From positions 1,116,001-1,180,000 of the forward strand of contig JANFOG010000011.1 of NCBI GenBank assembly GCA_024336345.1: 64,000 nucleotides of DNA, read 5' to 3'. Below the pieces are notes generated by a model that saw only the letters and a program-made list of their open reading frames with translations, had not been told where the DNA came from and did not search any database. Position 1 is the first letter of the stretch. The number at the start of each line of letters is the position of its first letter. This document shows positions 1-11,385 of the stretch, in pieces. The stretch is from Mariannaea sp. PMI_226. Lineage: Eukaryota; Ascomycota; Sordariomycetes; Hypocreales; Nectriaceae. The position numbers and the translations under genes were made by a program.

Positions 1-100
1 GGCCGCTAGATAACCCGACGGTGAGCAAGGGCTCGGTGGGGTGGAGTGCCGTGGCAAAGATGTCGGCCTGGAGAGGCAGGGTGCAGGTGTTCTCGAACAT
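1..100 (-). CDS. JIP5: WD-repeat protein JIP5/WDR55-like, N-terminal fragment
   Basis: The minus strand starts at an ATG at 98-100 and stays open to the window edge, giving 33 codons. The peptide begins [19 protein letters not shown] and continues with [14 protein letters not shown], which resembles the first WD blade of the fungal JIP5/WDR55 family (a nucleolar WD40 protein linked to large-subunit ribosome biogenesis). The characteristic part is the short N-terminus followed directly by [19 protein letters not shown]. Everything downstream lies outside the window, so blade number and C-terminus cannot be assessed. The assignment rests on recognising this short N-terminal signature; another WD40 protein is possible but less likely. 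The leader lies in 101-1223. Confidence 0.6.
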   Translation of the reverse strand, partial: MFENTCTLPLQADIFATALHPTEPLLTVGLSSG

Positions 101-1223
101 GATAGTGTCGTCAAATGAAGGGTCGACGATGATGCAGTACAAGAGAAGAGACCGCAAGATTTCTAGCGAGGTCGACGGAGAAATAAGAATACAATCAGCC
201 CATGAGAAGATTGTAGAGAGTCAAGAAATAAGGAACTCTGCTGTCTTTCTCCCTCTTGTTGCTCAAAGGCAAGAATTGGGGGGGGTTTTCGGTGGAATAC
301 TGTTGAAAGTTATTCCCTGTTTACCACCTAAGAAAAAAAAAACAAAGCTTCACTAAAGGCTATCATTCCCATATAAAGCACAGTATTAACATGGATATTT
401 GTGCATAAAACGCACTGTAAAATATTTCTCGATAATAAGCCTACCCTAGATTAATACTGTGGACAACCAACAGCTAACCATCCACAATTGAAATGGATGT
501 TTTCAATGCGAGGAATTTTACTAGATGTGCAGATCCTTTATATTGAATTGTGCTGCTAGAGATGCGAGGAGTTATTCCTTGTTGCTTGCTAGACGAACTT
601 TTCTTCGGCCAAACCTGTGCCTGTATTCTCCTTGGCTTAGTGCACATTACGACCCAACGCCAAACCGAGAAACCGCATGTTAGACAAGATTGCCCCATGG
701 AAAACTGCTCGCGCTAGAGATAATCGCATGTGAAGGTCCTTAAAGGGGCATCCAGTGACCCTAGCTTGAAGGTTGTGCAAGGGCTGCACTTTGGTGCTTC
801 CCATGATGCACCTTGTAAAGCCTAGTATAAGGATCAGTCTAAGTAAAAGACATGGTCATATCTGTGCTTTATTGAGAGGTAAGGCTACACTGTCTGGTAA
901 TGGCTCCGTCGTAGCTTAAAAGAATTGTTATAGCAAGATCCAACTTTTTATAACAAGGGTGGTGTTTCTCTCGCAATCTAGCGATAAATACGCCTGGGTT
1001 CCGTAGGGCTACACAATTGGCCGAAACGGCAGAGCAAATCACATATTTTGTTTTTTTCCCCCTACCAATCAGTAGAACATTTCATATTACACGGGGCTAA
1101 GCAATACACAGCCGCAGCCTCACAATTTGCGTGCTTATATGGTTGTTTGCTTCACTTCCCTTTACTTACTGCATTCTCTTCCTCTGGTCGAGGGCTCCAA
1201 CTTCTGAAGAAGCCGTAACAACA
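101..1223. other. Intergenic region between two divergent genes
   Basis: About 1.1 kb separates the minus-strand JIP5-like gene from the plus-strand membrane protein gene. It is fairly AT-rich, with several short T runs (for example around 1048-1060). No open frame here looks like protein. It should contain both promoters. I see no RNA gene. Confidence 0.5.
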
Positions 1224-3455
1224 ATGTTATCCAACTGCAGACCTCGTCGCCACGCAAGTGATCCATCATTCGACCATTCCCGAAACCATACCGAGATCGA
1301 AGACCTTGCCGACCCTGTCGAATCTGGACTTGAGTCTGAGACCGTCGGCACCACACAATCCGCTTATGATAGTAGACCGAAGATCACCCTCGAATGCGTC
1401 GATGCGTATGAAGGAAAAAGGTCAGTATTTTTGCGGATACTATTTTCATCGGCCACCTTTATAATAAAGCTGAGAAACCTGACGCCTCATTCTCTCAGTT
1501 CATCCAAGACGGCTTCCGATCATGAAGACCGAACATCGGTTTGCAGCAATAGCAAGATGGCGGCGATAGGCCACTTCGCCCTTTTCCACCTACCTGCTAT
1601 AGCGGTCACATCAACACTCCTCTCGCTCTATCTTACAAATGTTCGTTGGGATCATCCTTCTATCGAAGCTTTAAACGCCCTCCAATTTGCTGCCAAGGCA
1701 CACGAGGCTTTCATTATCATTTGCCTCACGGACATATTGCTTCACAGGATCCGCTATGGTCTTTTGGTTGAGAATGGTATTTTACTTGGCTTCCTTTCTT
1801 CAGCTTTTCACCTTGGCTCTCCCATTCAGTATCTTTTAAGTGAGGAGCTACGGGCCGCGATACTTCACTCCACTGGCAAGCGGGTATTTCATGCAATTAC
1901 AGGTGTGATGATCATTCTGATCGCTTTGCTTTGTATTGCGGCAAGCCCCCTTTCGGCAATCGTCATGATCCCTCGCCAAGGGTGGTGGCGCGTAGATTTT
2001 GATTTCGACTACTATACTGGTGTTTGGTATTTTCACGGAAATCTATATGAGATGGATCTAGGCTCTTCTCAGTACGCTTCTCTCAAAGCTGACCAAAACC
2101 GGGGCCAAGTCAGCCAAGGTGCGCTACTAGAGAATGTGTTTCCTGTTGTCACGCTAGCTCGGATGGGAGAGACAACGAGTGTTCCCATTCTCAATGTCAC
2201 ATATGACAACTACCGTTCTTGGGGCCGTCCCATTTCCCTCGCCATGGATACATACTACACGCCTATAGCGATCGCCACCTGCGCTATGAACCCTATTGTC
2301 GAGGCTTTGCTTTTGTTGAGTACTAAGGGGTATTTGGAAGGTTCAGCAGAATGGGTTATAAAATCTGAGCGGAAAGCAGCCAATTCTACTGCAGCAACAA
2401 AGTGGAAACAACCACTTCTCGCTGTTGAATGTTCCCAGTCCGAGCTACCACTAGGCACGCAATCTGCATCTTTCAATTTCAAGTACCTCCCCATTACCGA
2501 GACCATTCACATTGACATTGAGCAACACCCTTCTCTTAAGGACTTACTCAAAGAGGTTGGAAAGTCGGCTGGCCCATTAGGCTATCGCTTTTTGAATTTG
2601 AGGCATGCTTTGGGTCTCCCTATTAGTGCGGATATCCTATTTGTCTCAACTGTCGACGAGGCCGCCGATGGGGCAAGAATCTACCCTCCCCAACCTAATT
2701 TCAACCTTTGCCTCATCTCCGCGCAGTGGACGGAGGCTGATGTTTGGGCAGAGGGAAGCAAATCATCTGCTATACTGAGCCATTTAGGCTTTGCCCTTAA
2801 CGATCTTAATAATCTTAGGGATGCTTCCTGGGAAACAGATCTCATTCGGATGCAAGACGGGTGGCTAATTGATATCGGGTTTCCACCCCAAATTCAGTCA
2901 AACCGGTCGTCGTATCAGCAAATAATGGATATGAGCTTTGATAATGTATTTGGACTTGATAAAGATTATCTTGCAATTTCTCTAGCATTACACATTACCG
3001 ATGCGATTGCACAACTCGGATCTTCAACCTCAGTATTTGATGGAACAGTATATGGTGATCTTGATTCCCAGAATGATCCAAACATACAACATATAGCATT
3101 GAAGTTCTTATATGCCTACGAATTCCAGAATAGTTATGCTATTCCTATCGCGTTTGCTATTCTTATTCTTCATATACTCATCACCTTGATTCACTTGGGT
3201 ATAGTTCTATTATCTAAACATCCATGGCAGGGATCAAACTGGACGACTTTTGAACAGTTGCTAGTCCTTGCCCTACGCTCAACAGCACCACATGAATTAG
3301 GCACTGTTGGTGGAGGTGTGGCGAGTTCTGCAACATGGAGAAGGACGGCTATGGTTCGAGCTGTTGGAGATGAGAGACAGCTACAGATTATTCTAAAGGA
3401 CAGCCAGGGAAGCAGCGATCAATCTCAGGAAATGGGTGAAGCAAATGGACAATGA
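1224..3455 (+). CDS. Large multi-pass membrane protein of unknown function
   Basis: This encodes 743 residues from the first in-frame ATG at 1224; the frame is open further upstream only from a GTG at 1131. A polar, Ser/Arg-rich N-terminus of about 100 residues precedes hydrophobic segments near residues 115-138, 165-185 and 225-252. A long, probably extracytosolic region follows, with N-glycosylation-type sequons, and one last strong membrane segment lies near 638-664 before a cytosolic tail. Similar anonymous proteins are common in filamentous ascomycetes, but I know no function or named domain. Positions 1421-1498 form a possible 78-nt in-frame intron (GTCAGT donor, CCTGAC branch-like word, CTCAG acceptor); removing it would shorten the protein by 26 residues without changing frame. 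Confidence 0.8.
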   Translation: MLSNCRPRRHASDPSFDHSRNHTEIEDLADPVESGLESETVGTTQSAYDSRPKITLECVDAYEGKRSVFLRILFSSATFIIKLRNLTPHSLSSSKTASDHEDRTSVCSNSKMAAIGHFALFHLPAIAVTSTLLSLYLTNVRWDHPSIEALNALQFAAKAHEAFIIICLTDILLHRIRYGLLVENGILLGFLSSAFHLGSPIQYLLSEELRAAILHSTGKRVFHAITGVMIILIALLCIAASPLSAIVMIPRQGWWRVDFDFDYYTGVWYFHGNLYEMDLGSSQYASLKADQNRGQVSQGALLENVFPVVTLARMGETTSVPILNVTYDNYRSWGRPISLAMDTYYTPIAIATCAMNPIVEALLLLSTKGYLEGSAEWVIKSERKAANSTAATKWKQPLLAVECSQSELPLGTQSASFNFKYLPITETIHIDIEQHPSLKDLLKEVGKSAGPLGYRFLNLRHALGLPISADILFVSTVDEAADGARIYPPQPNFNLCLISAQWTEADVWAEGSKSSAILSHLGFALNDLNNLRDASWETDLIRMQDGWLIDIGFPPQIQSNRSSYQQIMDMSFDNVFGLDKDYLAISLALHITDAIAQLGSSTSVFDGTVYGDLDSQNDPNIQHIALKFLYAYEFQNSYAIPIAFAILILHILITLIHLGIVLLSKHPWQGSNWTTFEQLLVLALRSTAPHELGTVGGGVASSATWRRTAMVRAVGDERQLQIILKDSQGSSDQSQEMGEANGQ

Positions 3456-4124
3456 GCGCGGTATCCATGTCCAGGAAGTGAGGACAGGGCGAAGATATAC
3501 ATAACAGCGCATTATTTAGGTCAGATTGTCAGTGGTTGAGATAAGGATATGAAAATCAGGGATCCAATATTTGCTAGACACTCTAGACTTACAGAACAAT
3601 AACTAAGAAGAATTGCAAAAGCTGTTCAAGAGGCCACCGTATATTTTCTTCCCCCCTCTATTCCCTCCGAACAACGCCAAGGCTGGCTTTGATATCTAAT
3701 TGTGCAAGGAATTGGGCTTGAGATGACAGACTGGGCCTCCTGGAAAAATAGTATACCTCGCTGGATTCACTGTTCAAAAATAAAGAATAAAACTCTAGCA
3801 CCTACCTTCCATGCAGTGGAAAGAAAATACGGCTGGTTAGTCCATCATTTTATGGTGACGGGACTGGAGATATTTTTATTCTACCTGCAACTGCATGATG
3901 TGTGAAGTAGGTACCTGTAGGTGCCTGCCCTAAAGATCGGCGCTTCTGTTGTGCTTCCATTCCGCTAGAAGGCGCTAACTAATCGACAAGCTGAGGCGCC
4001 GCTCCTGCCCTCAAAGCCTCATAATTCTAGACCCAGTACTTCAGGTAGAGTGTTCCTTAATCGGTCGCATATTCCTTGCTTCTCTACCATCTTCACGCTT
4101 CCTTCTCGGGCTTCAGCACTTACA
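3456..4124. other. Intergenic region
   Basis: About 670 bases lie between the end of the membrane protein gene and the chitinase start. The region near 3640-3680 is pyrimidine-rich, and 3911-3930 holds a short GTAGGTACCTGTAGGTGCCT-type repeat. No coding sequence was recognised. Confidence 0.45.
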
Positions 4125-5472
4125 ATGAGATTCTTGGTCACTGATTGCACGCCGGTGCGGGTACGGCTACAGCTATTTCTGAGTCTCTGGACGCTCTGGA
4201 CGCTCTGGCCAGCTGGAATCCAGGCGTCTGACCTTCGGTGCATCATGTACCTGACAGGGTGAATCTGCCCGTTCATGACTTCATTCCTGCTACCAGCATG
4301 ATCAAAAGCTGACTTACACGTCCTCTGTTCATTCAGGCAACATAATGTGGTACCTGAAAAGCACCTTGTCGCCAATGTGACTCACGTTATCCTGGCTTTT
4401 ATGCGGTCTGAAATCTTCAACGTCGATGCGACCCCGCCCGAATTCCCGCTGTTTACTGCAGTCGACGAAGTTCGCTCCAAGTTTGCTCCTAGCACGAAGC
4501 TTATGGTAGCTATTGGAGGATGGGGCAACAACGCAGGGTTTGAGGTAGCGGTTAAGAGCGATGATTCGAGAAAAAGGTGGGCAAAGCAAGTAGCTGCCAT
4601 GGTCGAGATGGTGGGCGCTGATGGTGTTGATGTCGACTGGGAATATCCAGGGTACGAAACCTACAACGAAGTGAGATCGATCATGACAGCACCTATGCTG
4701 ACTACATCTCAGAGGCAACCGTGACGACTATAAGCAAATCCCAAATTCAGAACGCGTGTGGGAGATTGAGGCATTCGTCTCACTGATAGAAGACATCCGT
4801 TCCGCGCTGGCTCCGGGCAAGCTTCTTTCCATTGCAGTTCCTGGCAAAGAAGTTGACCTGATGGCCTTTACTTCTTCAACCGTTCCTCGACTCATGAAGA
4901 AGGTCGACTTTCTAAACGTCATGTCCTATGATCTTATGAATCGCCGTGATACTGTTACCAAGCACCATAGCGGTGTCGATGACTCGCGTGATGCAATCTT
5001 GAGATACACGGCACGTGGCGCTCCGCCCCACCAACTTAACCTAGGGTTGGGATACTATGCAAAGTGGTTCATGACGGGGGAATGCAATGTTGCTGACCCT
5101 CGAGACTGTCCCACCCAATTGATGGAAGACCCAGCAACTGGTGCCGACCTGGGCAGGACCGGTGCCTTTAGTTGGCATGACAAGGTTCCTCAGGATCTGG
5201 AGGCGTCCTTTGCACGCGCACAAGTGGAAGGAAGATATGATGACGATGGGAGCTACTATTTCTGGGATTCCGATGAATGGCGGTGGTGGTCGTTCGACTC
5301 CGAAAAGAGCATAGAACATAAGCTACAACACCTTGTGCCACAGCTCAAAGTGGGAGGTGTGTTCGCCTGGGGTTTAGGAGAGGATGCTCCCCTCTTCGAA
5401 CATTTCAAGGCCACAACTGAGGGCCTTTGGAAGTACCAAACTACCAAGACGGCCGACAAGGATGAGCTATGA
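4125..5472 (+). CDS. GH18 chitinase with signal peptide and C-terminal KDEL
   Basis: Three exons, 4125-4258, 4337-4651 and 4713-5472, encode 402 residues. Both introns have GT..AG ends, and CTGAC branch-like words precede the acceptors. Residues 1-35 form a signal peptide with a Leu/Trp-rich core. The mature start carries the family motif MYLTGQHNVVP. The substrate strand motif appears as MVAIGGWG, and the catalytic DxxDxDxE motif as DGVDVDWE (D140, D143, D145, E147). The C-terminal part has FAWGLGEDAP, typical of this fungal chitinase group. The last four residues are KDEL, the canonical ER-retrieval signal. The expected reaction is hydrolysis of beta-1,4-GlcNAc polymers, but KDEL suggests an ER-resident or retrieved enzyme rather than a freely secreted one. 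No chitin-binding module is seen. An endo-N-acetylglucosaminidase-like activity cannot be excluded. Confidence 0.9.
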
Positions 5473-6310
5473 CAGAAAGACTGGACTCTGAGCTAACGCT
5501 GCACTAACTTCCGAAAATGAATTGACTGCGGTATATCAACGTTTGTTTAGTACTCTTATATTTGTTTTTCCTTCTAAATCTTGTCACGAGCCAGGCAAAG
5601 TCAATGGTAAATTGTGCGAGCTCCGCATCGTACTGTAAGTATTATTAGCCTGCGAGTGCAGATGCTAACTATCGCGGTACCAGCTATTGTCGGTATTGTC
5701 CCTGACACACTATGTGGGAACACCCCGCCATAACGAATCAAAAGCTCCAATCACCACACGAGCTAGAACCGTCCAATGTGCTAAAAGAACTGGTCCCTGC
5801 AGGGGTAGCTTGTTTCCCAGCAAACTTTGCACAACTTGAGGGTCTTTTATAGGCACAGGAATTTGATCGACAGGACAATTCTCGATATACCTGGGTTACG
5901 ACGGATACTAAATTATGGGCTAAAGGCGGCGAAGACTTCCATGAACGGTAATTATGAAGCCCGCCTAGAGTGTAAATATGGAACGGTGTCCTCATTTATC
6001 CCGGAACACGGCATGCTGGTTCTTACCATTCATGTTAGCTTCCTCAATAGGGCTCCGTAATACGGAGGATTTGGGTCATTTGTATTCATGTGAAGAGCAC
6101 AACTGCCAACAAATAGATGATGGGTTCCTTGGCTCTCAGGATAAGCCAGCCTCGGTAGTTGCCAAGTAGTTTCTTGCTCCCATAATTGATCTCAAACGTG
6201 GTCAGCCGGCATTTCTCACCGCCTGACATAGCATTGTTGGGCCAGTCCGCCATAGCGGTTTCCTCTTGTCATCCTCAAAGTGTTCAATTTGAACCAATTG
6301 CAGCACCAAG
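5473..6310. other. Intergenic region
   Basis: About 840 bases lie between the chitinase stop and the phosphodiesterase gene. Short open frames occur on both strands but show no domain, codon bias or splice pattern. The leader of the downstream gene (about 6240-6310) is expected here. Nothing else was recognised. Confidence 0.45.
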
Positions 6311-7564
6311 ATGCGCTTCCTAACACCAATTGTGGCTGGGTTGGCCGTCGGGAGCGCTGCTCTCCACGTCGACAGCGAGTACAAGAAATTCCAGCACGAG
6401 CCTATCACGCGGATACAGCTTGGTCCTCGTCCGTACTACCTGACCGAGGACCTCGACGACGGCCCTCTCAAGAAGAAGCTCCAATCATGCGCCAACGACG
6501 AGATGAGGCCTTCCAAGTGGTCTTTGGGTCACCGTGGCGGTGGCACACTCCAGATCCCAGAGCATTCGCTCCAGTCTTCCATTGCCGGCGCTCGAATGGG
6601 TGCCGGCATTCTCGAGTGTGACGTTGCCTTCACCAAGGATCGCCAGCTTGTGTGCCGCCACAGCCAGTGCGACTTGCACACCACCACCAACATTGTCAAT
6701 ATCCCCGAGCTCAACGCCAAATGTACTCAGCCTTTCCAGCCTGCTGCTGATGGCAAGCCGGCCTCGGCCAAGTGCTGCACCAGCGACATTACACTCAAAG
6801 AGTTCAAGTCGCTTTGCGCCAAGATGGACGGCGCAAACACGACTGCTACTACTCCCGAGGATTATCTTCACGGCACCCCAGCTTGGAGGACCGATCTTTA
6901 TGCCACCTGTGCCACCATTCTGAGCCTGAAGGAGCACATTGCTCTGACTGACTCCCTCGGACTTGACTTCACCCCCGAGTTGAAGAAGGCTGAAGTCGAA
7001 ATGCCCTTCGAAGGCGACTACACACAGGAAGATTACGCCCAGCAAATGATTGATGAGTTCAAGGAGATGGGTATCAAGCCCTCGCGTGTCTGGGCTCAGA
7101 GTTTCCAGTACTCCGACATTCTGTACTGGCTCAAGAAGGAGCCTGAGTTCGGCGAGCAGGCTGTCTACCTTGATGAGAAAGGCAGCGCGTCAGCAGCCTT
7201 GCCTGCGGCGGTTGAAAAGCTCGCTCAGTATAAGGAGGACGGCGTGAGGATCGTCGCCCCTCCGTTGTCATACCTTGTCACTTATAACGACGATGACGAG
7301 ATTGTTCCTAGCAAATATGCTACTGAGGCCAAGAAGCTGGGCCTAGATATCATTTCATGGAGTCTCGAGCGATCTCCTCCGATTTCGAGCGGCGCTGCCA
7401 AGGATTTGTACTACGGCTCAGTCGCCAAGGTGCTCAAGAGGGACGGTGATATGTACAAGCTGGTGGATGTGCTCTGGCAACAGGTTGGCATCATTGGCTT
7501 GTTCTCAGACTGGAGCGCCACGGTGACCTACTATGCCAACTGTTTCGATATTAAGCTCGTCTGA
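6311..7564 (+). CDS. Secreted glycerophosphodiester phosphodiesterase-like protein
   Basis: A single exon encodes 417 residues. The first 20 residues ([20 protein letters not shown]) are a signal peptide. The GDPD fold signature follows near residues 75-120: the HRGGG motif, the PEHS glutamate, ECDV carrying the metal-binding E-x-D pair, and a CRHSQCDL motif in which Arg-His takes the second histidine position. These match the catalytic and calcium-binding set of the glycerophosphodiester phosphodiesterase superfamily, which splits glycerophosphodiesters into an alcohol and glycerol 3-phosphate. The protein is cysteine-containing, as expected for a secreted enzyme. A role in phosphate or choline scavenging from phospholipid breakdown products is plausible but inferred. 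G+C is clearly higher than in the flanks, consistent with good expression. Confidence 0.88.
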   Translation: MRFLTPIVAGLAVGSAALHVDSEYKKFQHEPITRIQLGPRPYYLTEDLDDGPLKKKLQSCANDEMRPSKWSLGHRGGGTLQIPEHSLQSSIAGARMGAGILECDVAFTKDRQLVCRHSQCDLHTTTNIVNIPELNAKCTQPFQPAADGKPASAKCCTSDITLKEFKSLCAKMDGANTTATTPEDYLHGTPAWRTDLYATCATILSLKEHIALTDSLGLDFTPELKKAEVEMPFEGDYTQEDYAQQMIDEFKEMGIKPSRVWAQSFQYSDILYWLKKEPEFGEQAVYLDEKGSASAALPAAVEKLAQYKEDGVRIVAPPLSYLVTYNDDDEIVPSKYATEAKKLGLDIISWSLERSPPISSGAAKDLYYGSVAKVLKRDGDMYKLVDVLWQQVGIIGLFSDWSATVTYYANCFDIKLV

Positions 7565-9524
7565 GCCAGGATAGGACGTGGAAATAGAGAAGTAACTGGA
7601 ACAATAATCCTCAAAGAAAGAGGAAAAGAAAGGCCGGTAAGGTAGACCGAGCGATCCGAAGAACTGGATAATGAGATAAGCCGGGTTATTGAAGAGATGC
7701 GTTAATAATGAGAAATGAATATGGAAAGGGATAGAAAATGGGAATCTCATCTAGCGTTGAAGACGGTCATAGAAGGGTATAAGAGACTCGTATTGTCGTC
7801 ATCATCACTGAATATGTCGGTCTTGGAAATGCGTGCATATGCTCACTCTCTCTCATCAAGGTGACCTTTAGTCAAGAGCCAGCGATATAATGGTTGGAAG
7901 TTGTGAAGGTTCGTGCTCACACATTTGCCTGTCGTCCCATCGAATTGGACCAAAACGAAGCTGGCCATGTCCGCTTGGACTGCACAAACTCATATCCAGC
8001 GCTGCATCATTACAGGCTGGAGGTATGGCGGCAGAAAAGCACTTTGCAAGCTGACTTGGCTTTGCATGGGAGTTATCTTGATTCCCCAGCATTTATTCGT
8101 AGTGAATCTTCGTAGGGTATCATGCTGTTTCCTCCCGCTTGGGAAGCGGATGCTTTTGCCATGCTCCTTGATTTTCGTCTGAGTCTCGTCTCTTCCATAT
8201 TATTCTGGATGTATGCCATTTTAGAGGCGAGTTATTCCATCTTTTTGGTCTCCAAGGTGTGTTATCTCCATGGGCGCGCCAGTGAGGCTCATTCAGGCGA
8301 GGATAGCAGGTAACTTGTGCTGAGATATCGGACATCAAATCAAGATAATTAAATAGATATATTTCGCAAAACACGGTATTTCAGCATGAAAAGAGTCGAC
8401 AAAATCACTTTCTTGTGGGAACCTGGACGCCGAGATCTTAACGGTGGATTTTTCGTTTCATAGATTGAGACGGTTAAATACTTCAACGCCGGGGATTGGC
8501 AGAATATCCCATAGTGACCATTGAAGAATCCCAAGATAGAATATGTCGGATGATTGATCCTGTCCTACCTGCTTGACAGTGCATAAGCTCGATAGTTCCA
8601 ATTTCCAAGTTGCTTGCCACCCCCATCGTTGTAATGGCTAGAATTGAGTTTGAGTTGAGCTTTCTGTGCAACTTAGTGGGGTAGCCAACCAGTCGACAAA
8701 ATATAAGAAAGCAACAAAGTTCTAGGAGGAGAGCCGCATATCCGGTCCGGGGCCGTCGGGAGGATCATGGCACTTGCACACGTTATCTTGGTGGCTTTGT
8801 GGCTGTTAGAGCCGCGTGCACCTCAGCTACTGCTTGCCGGCTGTGTTTTGGGGGTAAAATGCAATCACGACATGAAGCGATTGGTTGAGTCGAGTCATCG
8901 TCGAGGATCGCAGTCAGGAAAAATCTCCAGCAGCATGTGTCTGCATGGTAACTGCCGTGCGAACACTAACTAACAGATCTTGTCATCAGGCAATCAACCG
9001 CGCACATGAGATCGAATTGGAGTGAAGGTGAGTTTGGATAGAACGAATACAGGATGACGACCTCGTGTTCGGGTTGGGGCTTATCAATGATCAGGCTGAT
9101 TGGTGGAGGGAGGTGAGGCCCTCAACTTGTCAACGAATCACGATGCGAATGCCAAGATGAGGACGGGGATCAGGGTCTTAATCATCAACTGAGAGGGTGT
9201 GTACTTTCACTGGACCGTTGGGGTACCAACCTCTAATGTTAAGACCTTACTCTAGGTAGATACGGCAGAAAGAGGGAGCGTATCTGGGAGGGACGGGCGG
9301 AAAGCACCAGCGTGTGGGCTGGCGTTAATTTTTGGATGAAGTCTTCGTCATTGGCCTGTTCTAATGAGGAGTGACGTTTGATCTTCCGCCGCGTCGCGAA
9401 TCCTATGGTGTGAAGTACGGTATTGGTTGAAGTGAAGCGATGGTCATACATAGGGCGTTGGACAGTGTGTAGAAGGTTCTCTAATCAAACAAGATGTTTC
9501 TATTTTGATCTCTGCCTAGAACGG

Positions 9525-9590
9525 GATGAATGAATGAATGACTGAGTGAATGACTGAGTGCATGATTGAATGATTAAAGTGCATGATTTT
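9525..9590. repeat. Degenerate TGAA/TGAC tetranucleotide repeat
   Basis: GATGAATGAATGAATGACTG is followed by GAGTGAATGACTGAGTGCAT and then GATTGAATGATTAA, an imperfect (TGAN)n microsatellite. It lies in noncoding DNA and is probably replication slippage. Confidence 0.75.
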
Positions 9591-9793
9591 TGTTGTTGGT
9601 TGAAAGTGGAATGTATTGTGTGGAATGTATTGTGTGTAGTATGTGCACTGCTGCCCTTGGCTGCCTCAACTACTGTACGTTAAGTGCTAGAGGTACGTAC
9701 CTACTGTACTGCGAACCACCACCATCTCACTCAGTTGCCAAGCCACGAGCCTTGTTTTACCCAAGCCACGACCAATGACCTCATCGTTCTAAG

Positions 9794-9852
9794 CTTGTCT
9801 GCCGTGTAGCTTGTCCAGCATGTCCAACTTGTCCCGCCTGTCCCGCTTGTGC
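9794..9852. repeat. TTGTCC/TGTCC-rich tandem-like tract
   Basis: Six or so copies of a (T)TGTCC or TGTCCCGC word are spaced by 8-10 bases in succession. The spacing is irregular and the copies are not exact. It lies about 1 kb upstream of the MARVEL gene. Function is unknown; a clustered factor-binding site or simple slippage are both possible. Confidence 0.5.
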
Positions 9853-10855
9853 CCCAGGACCAGACATCCGCATCCGCAACTTGTCAACGTCATTGCTCTC
9901 AAGGGCGCCACACCAACACCTAACACCATCTTTGCCCAAATTTTACGGTTGCTTGCGAAAACCATGGCCCCCTCCCACAAACCCACTGTCAAGTTTCCCT
10001 CTTGTGTCGTCACCTAGCCGATCCCTTGGGTTTTTTTTTTCTTCTGAGGGAACGAAAAAGCCGCCCCATCCGAGCCAGAAATCCTTCCATCTTGTAACTA
10101 TTCACACCCCTCATGATCAAAACCCAAAAGAGCTTCGCGTACGCATAAGATGCAGTGCCGAGGAACCAAAGAACTAACGGCATGACAGACATACCACTCC
10201 ACTGTAGCTCCCCTCTTCACGTCACACACACCCCCCTGTCCAAAAAAGAACAGACCACATCCAAGATGCTTCTCCAACATACAAGAAAAAAACATTCCAG
10301 GCCAGGCAATGAGGCCTTGGCTCCGTCGGCGTGACGAATGAGCAAACGACGTCTTCGATCTTGTCTTGGAGCCTTTTCAGCCACTCGCAGACTACGAATA
10401 CGTATGCCGCATGGTTGTCGCCCGTTCAGCATCGTTTAGGCTCACGGAGAAAGTACTTGGTTCTTGTCTAACAATTCTTGTCCCGCATGACCCGGGGTCG
10501 TTCCCAATCCGGCACTTTTTCGATGCATTCACTGTCATAGGTCCTTGTAAGGCATAAAACAACGTCATGACCTGCCCAAGCTTCCCTCTCTCGTCTCTGC
10601 TGTTTTAAATGTGACCCGGCCCATCAAAAACTTTTTCCAGGTTGATAGCTGGTTACTCTTCCTCATTCCTCATATCCATATCCCACCTTGAAAAACTACA
10701 TCTGCGCGACGCACGCCCGACAGACAAGATAGACATATCGTCTATCCTACTTCTAACCTCGTGATATCTACGCTTGGCGAAACTCGGTTCATCGGCAGTT
10801 ACCATCATACTATATCCATCTATTACCGCTTGATTTACACTACTACTTCGTCACC

Positions 10856-11385
10856 ATGGCTGTCGGATTAATTAGCATCGCCTATATCGTCCTGCTGGTC
10901 TTTCTCATTATTGAGCTCGGCCTTCTCGCATACCGTACGTTTTCCCTCAGGCACTCGCCGCGGAACTTTTTTTTTTCATTTCTCCATACTGACATGCATT
11001 TCCAAAAGTGGTTGATATTTTCTTCGACTCTCCATCCTCTTACAATTTTATGCTCTTCAACACCGTTTGGTCGTTCCTCATCCTCGCCTATCTCGTGGTA
11101 GCCACCGTCTTCATTACCCGAATCTACCATGGCCTAGTCGCTCTCGGTCTGCTTGTCGTTACGACCATATTCTGGTTCTCGGGTTCTATTGCCATGGCCG
11201 CTTGGCTGGGTGCACCCACCTGCCACAGTACCCCTTGCTCCTCTGCTCAGGCCGCCATCGCCTTTGGTTTCTTCATCTGGGCCATTTTCATGGGTTTGAC
11301 CATAGTCGAGGGCCTGGGATTCATGCGCGGGCGCAGCTCTAGCAGCCATGTCGAGACTGCCAAGCCTGGCCACTCGTATCCTTAG
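10856..11385 (+). CDS. MARVEL-domain four-helix membrane protein
   Basis: Two exons, 10856-10934 and 11009-11385, encode 151 residues; the 74-nt intron has a GTACGT donor and an AAAAG acceptor. The protein is almost entirely hydrophobic, with four membrane segments: residues 5-25 (IAYIVLLVFLIIELGLLAY), about 38-60, about 67-90, and about 105-128 (IAFGFFIWAIFMG). A short polar tail ends in HSYP. The spacing, the small loop with paired cysteines (TCHSTPC) between helices 3 and 4, and the length match fungal MARVEL proteins, which act in membrane apposition, cortical domains or vesicle trafficking. No specific partner can be named. Start choice: first ATG after a long pyrimidine-rich leader, directly followed by helix 1. 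Confidence 0.82.

Larger units (their letters stand above)
7565..10855. other. 3.3-kb intergenic region with low-complexity tracts
   Basis: No protein-coding gene was recognised on either strand. Short open frames lack domains and are interrupted. The segment holds a degenerate TGAATGAC-type repeat near 9525-9590, a 14-bp unit repeated around 9608-9637, and a TTGTCC-rich tract at 9794-9852. The last 700-800 bases are pyrimidine-rich and look like the promoter and long leader of the MARVEL gene. Confidence 0.45.

Noticed and set aside
1131..1223. N-terminal hydrophobic extension of the membrane protein gene
   Set aside because: It can only begin at GTG; the first in-frame ATG is at 1224.
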